A stretch of 64,000 bases of DNA, from the NCBI GenBank assembly GCA_029204225.1, contig MU832135.1, positions 21,438 through 85,437 of the forward strand. The letters run 5' to 3'. Every line of letters begins with the position of its first letter. Positions within the stretch are counted from its first letter, which is position 1. The DNA comes from Diphasiastrum complanatum. Taxonomy: Eukaryota; Streptophyta; Lycopodiopsida; Lycopodiales; Lycopodiaceae. A program made the translations under genes and the position numbers. This document shows, one piece after another, positions 50,693 through 62,052 of this stretch. The notes beneath the pieces were generated by a model. That model searched no databases. It worked only from the letters and a program-made list of their open reading frames with translations, and was not told where the DNA came from.

Positions 50693-52522
50693 ACTCGGAA
50701 TGAGTACATAGATGACATCCTATGCGGCAAAAAATTCTGCAATGGATACAAAAGATTGTTGTCTGCATGGTTTTGAACATTGTTTGTGATTGCCATGGTG
50801 ACTACTATATGAGATCTTGATGATTGGGAGCAGTCGTGTAGCATTTGCATGTCATGGCTTGTGTGGTGCCTGCTATATTCTCTGCTTGAATAGCGCCTTA
50901 ACTTAATAAGAAAGAACGGAAAAGAAAACTTAGTACATGTAGGTTCTTGTTTGCATGGTTTTGAACATTGTTTTTGACTATCATGATGATGATCATGTGA
51001 GAACCTGATGATCGGAAGCAATCTCTTTGTATTTGCATACCATTGCTTGTGTGGTAGTTTTGATAACCTTTGCTCCTACTTTGTTTAAATAGTGACTTAA
51101 CTTATCGAGAAAGAACTAAAAAGAAAACCTGATTCATGTGTTTGAGGTACCAAACCTGTACACTAGGCTTTATCAAATGATTAACATAGTAGCCTAGGTG
51201 GGAGCAAAATTCATCCATAATGGCAATGTCAATCCTATCTAATCGTTACTAGATTTATAAGAGGCTAAATTTCTTGTAAAAGCATAGTATGGAGCAATTT
51301 CAAAGCGTTGTAGAGTATAATATAGTGTGACATCCTCTACTCAAAGGTATGAGCACAATCTATAGGGGTGTGGTAATGCATAGGACATCTCTATTTTGTA
51401 AACCAATACTAATATGGAAGTGTTGCGGGAAAGCTATATGAGCAAGAGGTTATGGCAATAGTTGTTGTTGACTATGATCTTTTGGAGAGACCACATAGGT
51501 CAAATCTCCATCATCTTGTTGTCATGGCTCGAAGAGGGCCTAATATGAATGTGAGGCAATGGGATAGTCCTGAAACCAGATATCTCTGCAAGACCGAGAC
51601 CTCAACTACATCTTTTTCCAAGAAGTGGGTTTGGGGGCTTAACCCCAAGTTGGCCATGCCATGCACGATTAATGTATGGAACATTACAATTGGGCTAGTA
51701 CCTCATGCCTACAAGTTACAATGCTGTCGTGCATGATATGAGCTAAGCCCTTTGTCCCACATGAAATTAATGTGGCAAAGTTTACAATCTCACCCTTCTA
51801 GTGCCATTCTCCAGCTTATTACCTATATCTAGAGAGTTAGGATGTTTTCAAATTCTCAGCAGAAATGTTCATGGGTAGTAGTTACTTCCTCACAAACATC
51901 TTCACAGTCATGGATATCATTTGTCATGGTTTTACCAAGCCTCTCACCTACTAGAGTCACTTGGAATATCTATCTCAATCTTCCCACATGTATTGATAAG
52001 TGAGACCTATACACCATGCCTCAGTGGATTTACATTTGAAACCTGTGGATGGGAAGGCCACTAAGGCAGTTGTATGGTGTGATGTGATGAGGAAGATGGC
52101 CCATGTTTCTAGTGGGCTATCATGTGGGAAGTAGTGAAGTAACGGGGAGAGGGACTCCTGATATATTGTCATATACTAGTGATTGAAGTTGTATCTGAGT
52201 GCACAATCAATGGAGGGATGGGTGGTAACTGAGGGTGTCATGATATCAAGATGGAAGGAAAAAAAGGAATGATCAGAGAGGATTGTGGGGGAGATATGGA
52301 TGTTCAGACTAACTTTGCCTTCGACATGGTTATGTTGTTCCTAACATTATAGACAGGGTCCAACAACGGTAAAATATGACTAGGAGGTTGTGTGATAGGA
52401 GGGAAGAGAGGGGAGAGGGTATGGGGTGCAAGCAACTAAGTTGCCTCCGTTGCTAGTAGCGTTACATACTCAATAGGTAGCGATGGGGCCCCTCTTTTGG
52501 GGCAATGATGAGATGAGGGACA
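50693..52522. other. Right flank of gypsy-A; diverged ~189-bp tandem repeat
   Basis: Two diverged units, about 50762-50935 and 50951-51130, share GCATGGTTTTGAACATTGTTT, then CATTTGCAT...GCTTGTGTGGT and CTTAACTTA...GAAAGAAC at equal spacing of about 189 bases. Right of them a plus-strand frame (51452-51736) has no known motif. I see no gene. Confidence 0.6.
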
Positions 52523-52935
52523 AAAAGCTTTATTAATGTCCTAAAAGGCATATAAGGCATAATAGTACATCTCAAGTGCGTAGTGATAAGGGAGCATATG
52601 AAATGTCTTCAGAGAGAGAAAGAAAGCTTTATTAATTTCTTTGCAATGCCAAAAGGCATGTAAAATGAATAGGTACATATCAAGTGTGTGGAGCAAGAGG
52701 AAATGTATAAAAAAAGTCTTTGAATATGTAAAAGAAAAATGCATATAATGTTAATCTAAGTATAGATTCCACTGATAAACAAACAACGTAGGTATGAATC
52801 ATAAATTAACTATGAATTAGATATGTATCATGGTGGAAAGCCTCAGACCATGTCCTGGAGGAGGTGCTGCTATTGAAGAAGGATGTAATCTGAGTTGTGG
52901 GAGGTAAAGCGTGAAGGGATGTGAAGGCTGGAGAT
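52523..52935 (+). repeat. GA/CT-linked dispersed repeat, copy 2 (doubled)
   Basis: AAAAAGCTTTATTAATGTCC...AAAAGGCATATAAG (52526) and, after AGAGAGAGAAAGAAAG, GCTTTATTAATTTCTTTGCAATGCCAAAAGGCAT (from 52626) are two copies of the same start. The second continues through CATATCAAGTGTGTGG to GAAGGATGTAAT near 52880. That block is also found in the copy at 59236-59540. Confidence 0.7.
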
Positions 52936-53451
52936 CTTGTCGTTATAGAAGCATCTCTCGTACCATAAGTCATAGGTAGGAAGTGAGCGTGTATAAATGG
53001 GATCCCTGATACATCTCTTAAAAAAGTGAGACCCCACCCGATAGAAGTTGAGTTTGACCCCCAACTAACCATGCTAGGCTCGATCAAGATAAGCTTCGTA
53101 GATGACCCGTTTGATGTCATCATGGGTACCTGAGTGAACGGTAATCATGGGTACCTGAGGGAAGGGTAGTGTGAGAGATGCCAAATGTGTCAAGGAGGTA
53201 GGACGCTCGAGAGAACCGAACGAACTGATAGCCCTGACTATGTAAATGTTGAGATGAGATAAGTGCAACCTATGTATATCTTTGCTTAGAGGCCTGGAAC
53301 TTATTGACTTCCTGCATATATATGATGAGTTGGAATACGACATCAAGGTAGATGGGCATGACCTCTAACTTTGCAAGGTTGGTTTGGTGTGAAATCGAGG
53401 GCTTAATGGTTGAACATGGTGCATATGTTATGAATGAGATGCAGATGTGCT

Positions 53452-53453
<2 letters not shown>
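52936..53453. other. Unassigned stretch; possible repeat-family coding tail
   Basis: On the minus strand the frame 53123-52806 carries TSLHALPPTTQITSFF, and similar codons occur in the 59-kb copy of the repeat. This hints that the repeat is the end of a coding element. I do not recognise the protein. Frames are broken. Confidence 0.3.

Positions 53454-53503
<50 letters not shown>
53454..53503 (+). repeat. (TC)n microsatellite, 50 bp
   Basis: Twenty-five TC units with no interruption, flanked by GTGCTGG and ATCTTGCACGG. The adjacent sequence does not match the GA/CT-linked repeat core. Confidence 0.97.
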
Positions 53504-53506
<3 letters not shown>

Positions 53507-53666
53507 TTGCACGGTGCAAACCATTTCTGACTAACCATTCAAATTTCACAGAGCTAACCATTTGTAAGCAACCACGATAAATTAGCCATGACACAAATAT
53601 ACTGTAAAAAAATATATACATCTCATCGGATGCCACTGTACATGATGCTAAAGTGTGTATCAGTAT

Positions 53667-55796
53667 CTACAAGTTCGTGCTAAAAAAATCATCCCTCTGC
53701 GTGCCAGATGCATCTGCAGGGGTGTCAAATACAAAGTCTGGCTGGGAGTCTGGAGGCATCTGGGACTCCTCTAAGTCTAGGCCAACGCCTGCCAAGAGAC
53801 GACTAGAAAACTCATTAGTGCGTCCCCTCTTGGCTGGCCTGCCTCGGGGTCTGCCGGAAGGAACCCTCTGTGGTACACTCCTGCCTGGGGGTCTCCCTCT
53901 GCCACGGGGGGGTCTCTGGGAAGAACTGCCTGCTTGTGATGCTCTGAGTCGTCTCTGTGCTATCTGTCTCTGGGCAGCAGCCTTTGTCTCCCTTGCAAAC
54001 TCTGACCAGCCATCATCTGAAGGGGGGCGTGATGCGGGGGTACTGGGTGGGGCATGTGGACCATCCCCTGCTAGGTCGACCGTCTCGTCTGAATCATATG
54101 TGGGCTCATCATCAGAGGAGGGCAATGGAACGTTTGCAGGGAGGGTGGTGGTCTCATCGGCATCGGCATCATCGTCGGGCTCACCCCGCATAGCACCCTA
54201 AGCGGCATCGTCTGGATCAACCTCTGGCTCAGGCTCATGATCCGCCGCTGCAACTAGGCACTCATCGGGATTGACCTGCACAAGTCAATCGTTCGTGAGA
54301 ATAGTCGAAGCAACCGTGAGGGCATTAAACTGAATGTCTCAAACCAATGCGAAAGCAAAACGACAGAGCAATGAAATATACCTGCAGGAGTAGGGCGCGT
54401 GCGCCTCCTGCCCCCATGCTCTCCGTGATGCGTCGAACCACTTTGGTGTTGGTGTTGCAGTACACCAGGTCATTGCATCGCTCCGTCGTCAGACGGTTCC
54501 GCCTGTTCGTGTGAACAAGGCTGAACGATGACTAGTTCCGCTCGCACACGCAAGCAGAACAGTCCTGCATTAATTGGCAACAACTTGAGTGAGTACCGAC
54601 CTTGTAGAGAAAATGCGAAAACTGGTTGGATGAATGAGATCAGACAACATACCTGTGAAAGGACTCGGAGCGCGAGCGTCCTCCGGTCTGGCTGCCCGGC
54701 GCCGTAGCTCTCCCACCATGATACATGCAAGAGCCTATTCTCTCGGACACCTGCAAGGTCCTCGCCGAACAGCTCTAGAGAGTGCCTGCAGTTGAGCAAC
54801 GATATGCTTGAGTACACTTGAGCCTGCGTTGGGAAATTGAACGAACGACAGCGTACGATAGATCAAGAGTCTACCTGTAACCGAGCCTTTGCACCTCGAG
54901 CCTGCTGCGGAACCCAATGTCGCTGCTGAGGAGGCGGATGTATGCGAACTAGTCCGCACGCAGCTCTGCATCGTCGTACTGCCTCTCGCTCTGAAACAGT
55001 GGATGCAGTATGTGGGCCACACTGTGAGTGGGCCGATGAAACTTATCCCATCACCGCTGCCACAAGCGCCTGATAGGCTCCAACCTGTGGACCAAACCAC
55101 GTGGAGGCAACAGTTACATACCATCGTGTTGCGGCAGCAAGACGAAACAGAGTGCGAAATGGAAGTAAGGATGGTAAGACGGAGAAAAGTTATACCTGGC
55201 AGGGTCCAGCTCAGAACGCTGGAGAGACTCGCCTATGCGGTCCATGAACTCGTAAATGAGGCCCATCGTGCACCCCTCGCGATCAACGAGCTTTAGAGCA
55301 GAGTAGATGGTGCGCATGACGTCCATCAGCTGCTGCATATCCACCCAGAAAGGCTCCATGAAGAGGATCTCGTGGAAGGCCAAGCCCTCTGGGGTCGTGG
55401 ACAGGTCCATGGCGGTGAACTCTGCCGAAGTGGCCATGTGCCGCAATTCACCCTTGAGCTTGTGTAGCCGCTCAAGCATGATGAACTGGTAGGCGAAGCG
55501 GGTGCGAGCGGGCTTCTTCAAGTCGAGCCTGCATTGACAAACAGAATGAGAGGCACACATGAAACGAGCAAAAAAAAAGGAGCATCTTGAATGAGTCAAA
55601 AAGTAAGTGGCAGCTTACCTGCTGAATGTGCGGAAAAGGGCCTTCATGCGGCGCTTGCGTGTGACGAAGTCCACGCCTGATGGAATGCAGGAGGAGGTCC
55701 AGTGAGTGCGGCACATGGAGTCCAGACAATGGAGGGGTAGTCTGCCATAAGAAGCTCCCCCATACCGCGGCAGTTGGACGCATTGTCCGTCACAAC
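53667..55796 (-). pseudogene. hAT-type transposase with AT-hook tail, 5'-truncated, six exons
   Basis: Minus-strand exons with GT-AG junctions: 55796-55619, 55528-55196, 55084-54875, 54823-54653, 54564-54382 and 54275-53667. Exon a has VVTDNASNCRGMGELLM and then, through frameshifts, LDLLLHSIRR, the catalytic-core part of hAT proteins. Exon b has FAYQFIMLERL and the alpha-helical middle to SELDPAR. Exon c has WDKFHRPTHSVAHILHPLFQ and LLSSDIGFRSRL. Exon d ends HVSWWESYGAGQPDRRTLAL, and exon e begins DCSACVCERN, a stop where Trp is expected, then SSFSLVHTNRRNRL. Exons d-e are the hAT C-terminal dimerisation domain. Exon f adds an acidic segment and a basic tail with RGRGRPPG and GRPRGRPAKRGR, typical AT-hook cores. 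Stops in exons c (two), e and f and the frameshifts in exon a make it inactive. The N-terminal exons are missing. Terminal inverted repeats were not found. The region is GC-richer than its surroundings. Confidence 0.88.
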
Positions 55797-56239
55797 CTTT
55801 TGCGATACGTTCACATGATCAGTTCACAGCTCGGAAACACATTGCAATCAATCGAAAACTACGCAGAACTATTGTATCAACATCAAACAACACTAATAGA
55901 CCTAGCAAATTAAGAGAAAATCTTTTTGCTTGCTGAATTGTGTGTGGAGAAGCACAATGTGACTAAAGAAAGCCTTCTTTCTCGTGTGATTTCAGCCTTT
56001 GTGTAGCACTGAATTGTGTGTAAGGCAATGTTTTTTAGCCTTAATGATCAGCATTAATGAGCCCTTGTTGAAAATGTTTCTAGTACACTAGAGACTTCTT
56101 CTTTTCTACACAATTGAAGTAGTTGACTTGGACTGGTGTTGTTGTGAAGGATGGGAAACACACAAAAACCAAAGAACTTGAAAACGCTCTAATATTAATT
56201 TTGTAACCTCCTCCAAGGATCTAAGACTAGGATTCTGAA
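55797..56239. other. No gene seen
   Basis: AT-rich DNA directly upstream of the truncated transposase. Missing 5' exons were looked for on the minus strand and not found. A plus-strand frame crossing 55680-55913 is antisense to exon a. Confidence 0.45.
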
Positions 56240-56640
56240 TCAAGAGAAACAAAGGGATGGTGGATCAGAACCACCCAACCAACCTAGATTATTCGAATCT
56301 AGCCCCCAAGCTATGGACCAAGGCAAGAACTCAAATTGGAGAGATGTCATACCAGCAGCATGTAGCTGCAATACACCAAATCAAGCTCTCTTCTAGAAGA
56401 GGCCTATGGGTGTACTTATACCCTCCAAGGCTCCACCCCAACTAGGAGTAATCTCTAAAAGCTCACTAGGACACATCGGTAGCCTAACTGGGCCACATCA
56501 GCCACGTATCTACGAGTCATTGGTAGTCCCATATCAATCTACTGTCATGAGTTTTAGGACTACCTCGACCTGTAGATTAATTATGATAATCAGGGGTTGG
56601 GACCCTCATGTTATTTAATCATAATTAATGGTTTAGCCTG
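56240..56640 (-). mobile_element. LTR relic related to family C
   Basis: Read on the minus strand this segment parallels the family C LTR in order: AATTAATTATGAT, GGGTCCCAAC, GGCTGATGTGGCC, GAGCCTTGGAGGGTATAAG and GGGGGCTAGATTCG...GGTTGGTTGG. It is strongly diverged and has neither partner LTR nor primer-binding site. Confidence 0.65.
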
Positions 56641-57144
56641 CAGAATTCGTGTTTGAGGAATCCGCCTAGATCAGTTGTGTGTGCAGCATTTAGCCTTCAG
56701 CTCGTTGAAGAAATGACGGTTGCATTTCTTTCAGCCATCTGAAATTAATTATTTGGATTTGGCTTGCTTGAAAGAAAAGTGTGCTAAAGCAACAATGGAG
56801 TTTCCAAGGCCCGATTCATATGAAAAGAATTCACCATGATGGGTGATCAATAAGCAGCCGTGGAGGATTGTGGTAGCGTCCTACTCCTGCACCGATAGGA
56901 AGACATTCTGTGACTTTGAAGAGAAAGGTGTAGGCCCATATTGCATGGAGGCGGCACAAAAGGGATTAGGGCAGAAAGGTAACCCCTTGGTTTCTGATAG
57001 AAAAGGAAAGGAATTTTGAGTCAAAAAGGAAGAAGGAAAGAAGAAACCAAGACAATAGAAATAATAGAAAAAGGAGAGAGGAGGCACAGGTGGTAGCAGT
57101 AGCTACTATTGCTATTGATGTGCTCAGCCCGAAGCTGCTAGTAT

Positions 57145-57146
<2 letters not shown>
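56641..57146. other. No gene seen
   Basis: Purine-rich plus strand (GAAAGGAAG-type words from 57000) but no supported gene or element. Confidence 0.45.

Positions 57147-57187
<41 letters not shown>
57147..57187 (+). repeat. (GA)n microsatellite, 41 bp, at a LINE end
   Basis: About twenty GA units. On the minus strand this is a (CT)n tract directly following the apparent 3' end of the LINE relic (57188-58140). Confidence 0.95.
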
Positions 57188-57189
<2 letters not shown>

Positions 57190-58140
57190 CGTTTATCAAC
57201 ATTCACAGAAGTCAATAAGGCTTATGGGACCCAAATTAAGTACAATATCTATGTCTGAAAATCCAAAAAGAATAATGAAAAAACTACTCCAAGATCATAA
57301 ATTGATCTTGTTATGATTTGAAATAGCTCAACTCAAATTATGACCTTTTAGCAAAACTACTAAGCATATTAACATCAATTTTATCAAATAAAGTAAGCAA
57401 TGTCACTATAGGCTCCTTGAAAAGCTTAGGAAAGGTTTTTTGAAGAGCTTCAAGGCTGCTGCAGTTCAATAGGTGATGAAGTCCTGTCTGAATACTCTCG
57501 TTTTTGCAAAGAGAGCATGTCTGCTCCCAAGCTGTTTTTGGAATGTTCCATCTTCTTGTTTCCGAATGTAATTCATATAAATTTGTCCTTAAATCATGAA
57601 ATGGTTTGCTTTTTTTTCATAGATATATCAATAACAATGTATTGTCGAATAGGAGCTCCTATGCTAGGGTCAAAACGTTCATCATAGTACTCCATTTTGC
57701 ATCAAAGGAGACTATAAGTGCAAAGAAATGCCATTGCACTCTTTCAAATTCAGCCCACTTGGTGCGAGCAATGCTTCCCCCCCATACTTCTCATCCGTAT
57801 GTATTATATAACATTTTCTTTGTCTCCCATGTGCAAAGTTCTAGTGTTTTGCAAGCAGTTTTAATTCTTTAGAGTGATCTCCAGCCACCTATAGGTCTTT
57901 TGTCCACAAAAAGGTCCCATCTCAAGTTATGTGATAGCTCTATCCCAAGCTATTTGTACTCTTTAGATTATTCCACATATTCCTCATCATATAACATTAA
58001 AGTAGGAGAAAGAGGGCAACCTTGTTTCACACCAATAGTGTTGAAAATTGCCTGTGCGAAGCTATTTTTGCACCTCACTTTTTCCAACACTTTTCTGACT
58101 TGAGTAGCAACTTCTACATAGGTACCTTGTTTTGCAAATT
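57188..58140 (-). pseudogene. LINE (non-LTR) reverse transcriptase 3' relic
   Basis: On the minus strand near 58039-57995 the frame reads GVKQGCPLSPTLM, the conserved RT segment of L1-like LINEs. Further on, words equivalent to the 'LLYGxEVWGGS' segment appear near 57800-57770. Near 57523-57460 CSLCKNESIQTGLHHLLNC matches the C-terminal CCHC motif common to plant LINEs. Stops and frameshifts separate these. The catalytic (F/Y)ADD part is not recognisable. The end lies close to the (CT)n tract at 57187-57147. Confidence 0.75.
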
Positions 58141-59100
58141 GCAAATCCTAGTGAGCAGTTTCATGGAGTGGCCTTTTTCATTGAGGTATATCTAGTGTTG
58201 AATGCACATAGAGTTTTGGAGCTCACGATCGTGGCAGTTGTTCCGGATTCTCTGATTCGATGAGGTTTGAACTGTGATTTTGTTTGGATTCAAGTGATTC
58301 AAATTATGAAAAAAATGTAGGGCAAAGATAATTTTTATATTTTGTCACTTAAAAAGAAAAAATATAATTTGATGTGGTTAGAACCTTCTTCTACTACGTG
58401 GAACCCTTCTATATCTGATCTATGTGATAGTGCTAGTGTTTCAGGGCCTATTTATAGTGCCCGAGGGCCCAAATAAGGCTATGTATATCAAGAATAAGAT
58501 TTCAAGCTTTTGTACCATTAATATCACTTATACAATTGTATTCCAGCTTCCACTCAAAGTTTCACTGATCAGTCGAGTTCTGCTATGCATTCAAGAACTA
58601 GATCTATCCAATCTTTTTAAATCATGGTCCTTTATAAGTAGTATACAGAAAGCACTTGGAAAACTATTCTTAGAAGCTCCAAATTTTTGGAAGTTAGAAG
58701 TTGCTGAATTTATTGGATCTATATTGGCAGTATTAAAGATTTAGATTCATGTGACTATCTGAGGGAAAAGATTCTATTCATATAACGTGCCCTCATAGAC
58801 TTCATGACTTTGAGATCACTTGTATCAACAAGTTCATTGATTGTATGTGAGTTGATTTAATATGACCAAGAATTTTCTTATTTTTATATCAACAAATCTC
58901 TTAATGCAGTCACTTCAAGTTGTTTTATTGCTTTGTGAAAGTCAATCATTTATTGGTTAATATGATCCATATGATAATCTGAGATGTTATTCTGTAAAGA
59001 GACTATGTCTTAATGGTTTCTTGCGTGGCCACAGGAAGATTCTGTGTTGGTTACTCCCGAGCAAAGGTCGCAAAAGCCTTATGTCGCAATTATCAAGGTG
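58141..59100. other. No gene seen
   Basis: AT-rich. A plus-strand frame (58424-58744) has no motif. The 58141-58200 part may still be decayed LINE on the minus strand. Confidence 0.4.
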
Positions 59101-59181
59101 AGAGAGAGAGAAGAAAAGAAAGAAAGCTTCATTATGGACATCAAAGGCATATAAGACGAAAAAGCACAAGAATGTGTTATC

Positions 59182-59238
<57 letters not shown>

Positions 59239-59540
59239 TATTAATGTCTTTTCCATGCCAAAAGGCATTTAAGACTACTAAATGTACATGTCAAGTATGT
59301 GGTAACCATGGGAGTGTATGAAACGTCTCCAAAACAATAACAGAAATAGCAAATCTAAAGCTAAAGCTATGAACTGAAATAGATGTGATGCTATAAGAAA
59401 CATGTGGGAGCATGTATACTGCTAACAGTCATGAGTGAGGTATGACGCTATTATCTAGTCTTGTCCTGTTGGTGCTGATGATATAGAAGGATGTAATACG
59501 GCCTGTGGCATGAAGGGCCACTGGTGGTCTCTGACGTCGT
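59101..59540 (+). repeat. GA/CT-linked dispersed repeat, copy 3, with (GA)n
   Basis: A (GA)n tract at 59185-59235 is followed by GCTTTATTAATGTC, the hairpin ATGCCAAAAGGCAT, ACATGTCAAGTATGTGG and AAACGTCTCC. It then continues through a less conserved part to AGAAGGATGTAAT near 59490. Before the (GA)n, another partial copy (GAAAGAAAGCTTCATTATGGAC...AAAGGCATATAAGAC, from about 59120) lies behind a shorter GA-rich run. The arrangement is therefore GA, partial copy, GA, copy. Confidence 0.75.
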
Positions 59541-59983
59541 CTGAGAAGATGAAGAAGGCGTTAATTTTTTTGCTTGTTTCCAGGTGTGGAAGAAGGCGCT
59601 AATTTTTTTGTGATGATCCGATCACATTTCGAGGCTGAAAATTGGACAGCATATTACCATTTGTAGGGTGTTGCAACAGCCCTATCCGTGTGTGTATTGT
59701 TCACACTTTTTGGCAAGAAAGAAGGGTTTGAAAAAAGCTTTGTTGGAGGCTCACCTGATTCTTTGCTTCTGATTCTTTGCTTGCTGGTTTTTGAGTTTGT
59801 AATGCAATTTTAGGTTGAAATTTTCAGCACACAAGTCTTGTAGGAGGGCGAGTTCCTACATCCATTTAATGTATGGTTTCGACACATTCCAGTGCTGATT
59901 TGTCAGATTTGATACTTGCTGGTTTTTGTGTCTTTTAGGGCACATTTAGGGTTTGAAAAAGTTTATCTTCTTGGCTGGTTCTT

Positions 59984-61087
59984 ATGGCAAGAGATTTGGG
60001 AGCAATTCGTACTTGTTCAGGTGAAGATATGTTGGATGGCACCAACTATTCTTCATGGAGTTGCAAGCTGAGATTTTGCATCGACGTGATGATCAAGATT
60101 TTATTGGTAACAAGATCTATCTTATATTATTTGAGATTTGCAAGACCTCTAAAAGTGCTTGGGAAACACTTTTAAAGATGTACCGAATAAAGGATTCATC
60201 ATCATGCTTTCTCCTCTCTACTTCATCCTCTTTGAAGGTAGAAGAGCAAAGTCATGCAAAGTTTGATCATTGTCTTTCTACAAGTACAAGTTTGCATCGG
60301 AATGTTGGTATGGTAAAGCATTCTTCTTCTCTTGAGCCATTTGTTGCAAATGATGGATGCATTAGTGAAGAACTTTATGAGCAAGCCTCTCAAGATAATG
60401 TTTTGGAAAAGGCTGAAATCAAGCATTCTTTGAAGCCATTTTTGTACTAATGGAGGAGGGGAAAAAATCATGTCAATTAGTACATTGGTTCAAAGTGGCA
60501 TGTTGCTAGATTATTTGGGTGTTCAAAGTGGCAAGCTGTTGGTTTTCTTCTTGAAGATGGTGGACACCAGATTTAGCCATGATTTATTGATCATTTTCAG
60601 CCTATATTACATCGTGAGCATCCTATTATGCATCGGGAACGGCCTGCGGAAGGTTTTTGGACAGCAAGGTCCACATTTGGAGCACTTTGGACAGCAAAGT
60701 GTTGGTGATTTTGTGGCTGTTGGACAGCCTGCTACAGCCTCTTGTTGGTTGTTCGAGTCTTTGCGGGATAGCAAAGCATCTTTTTACCTTGGAGGAAACA
60801 CACATGCCTCACCAAAATCAGTACCTTATGCTGATTTTCATGTTTTGATGCTTACTTCTTATGATGACGGTGTTGTCTTACCTAGTGTTGGTGAGCAGAT
60901 CATTGATAGTAAGATTCGGGAGGATGTGATTGTAAAAGAGTATCATACTCTTCTTTATGTTTCTTGTGGTAAGAAGACTTATGGAATCATGTGGGAACCA
61001 TTGATGGATTGCAAATCCATATTTCGGCTTGTGGCTGGTTTTTTGGTTACCTACTTTGGATGGAGCATGCTTGACTTTTCGACTTGA
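59984..61087 (+). pseudogene. gag-only copia derivative
   Basis: The frame from ATG 59984 reads GEDMLDGTNYSSWSCKLRF, the conserved copia gag start. After a frameshift (frame 60055-60450), FEICKTSKSAWETLLKMYRI and KVEEQSHAKFDHCL continue the gag core. A following 205-codon frame (60470-61087) has repeated GQQ words (KVFGQQGPHLEHFGQQSVGD) and no recognised domain. No zinc knuckle, protease or pol is present before the polypurine tract at 61325. It looks like a non-autonomous gag-carrying LTR element. Confidence 0.65.
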
Positions 61088-61332
61088 TGCTACCGCACTT
61101 CGTATTCTACATCTCTTCTACATCGAGCATGATTGGGGTTGAGATTTCGGCTACTTAGACTACTTCAAGCTGAAGTTTTTTTTTTTTGGCGGCATTAAGC
61201 TTGGACAGCAAGCTACATTTTTTCTTTTTCGGCTACATGGAGTTTTGGGCAGCATGCAACACTTTGCATTTTTGTTGCAATTTTTCATACTTCATGTCAT
61301 GTTATGTTTTTACATTATCATTTAAGGAGGGT

Positions 61333-61785
61333 GTTAGAAGTAATAAATGATAATGTTAGTTTCCCATAGGTTACTTTGACCCAAAAGGTCGAGACCTGGG
61401 TAACCATGGGTTAGGTTTATTATTTAGACCATGTTAAGTCAGTTTTAGTTGAGTTGGACCCAATTTTGGTCCAGTAGTAATTCGTGGGTCCAAGTAAAGT
61501 CTAATTATGTTAAGGGACCCTATCTTGACTTTTGGGGGGTGCCCTATAATCAGTAGTGGGCCTTGGAGGGTTCTAGAACTTAGAGTTTGGAAGAGTCTAG
61601 GCCCTTGGAAGGCCTATTTATATGTACTCTTTGTTCATTTGTAATTCATTCCCTTTCAAGCATTGCTACTACATTCTCTCTCCTTGAGGGCGCCTAACCC
61701 TCTCCCTCTTCGTCTTCTTCTTCTTTTTCTTGTATATGGAGATTGAATGTGAGAAGGATCTTGGCACTCTGATTTCCTACAGGGC
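61333..61785 (+). mobile_element. 3' LTR of the gag-only element
   Basis: It starts TGTTAGAAGTAATAAATG after TTTAAGGAGGG, a polypurine tract. It contains CTATTTATATG at about 61615 as a candidate TATA region. It ends near CAGGGCCAACA at about 61785. No 5' partner was found upstream of 59984, so the pairing and right limit are inferred. Confidence 0.6.
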
Positions 61786-62052
61786 CAACATTACAAGTAG
61801 GAGTTGTTTGCAATTAGGATGCAAGGTGGAGAAAGGATCCACAAGAGTGATCATATTAGATTAGTCGCTATAGTTTGGTTGATCAAGAACACTATAGGAG
61901 AACATTGACAAGTCATTGAACGTACATGGAAGTTGGTTCATGCAACTGCAAGGCAAAGGGTCATCATTCTACGTTGTATCGGTTTGGTTTCTATCCAAGT
62001 CATAGTAACTTGCTATGCAGTAGAAACTTTCTTGTCTATCTGAACTAGTTTC
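61786..62052. other. Short flank between two LTR elements
   Basis: Nothing recognised. The last five bases, GTTTC (62048-62052), are the left target duplication of element C. Confidence 0.5.

Noticed and set aside
53653..54201. 182-codon plus-strand frame over the GC-rich part
   Set aside because: It is antisense to the last hAT exon, whose minus-strand frame joins to conserved dimerisation exons through good splice sites.
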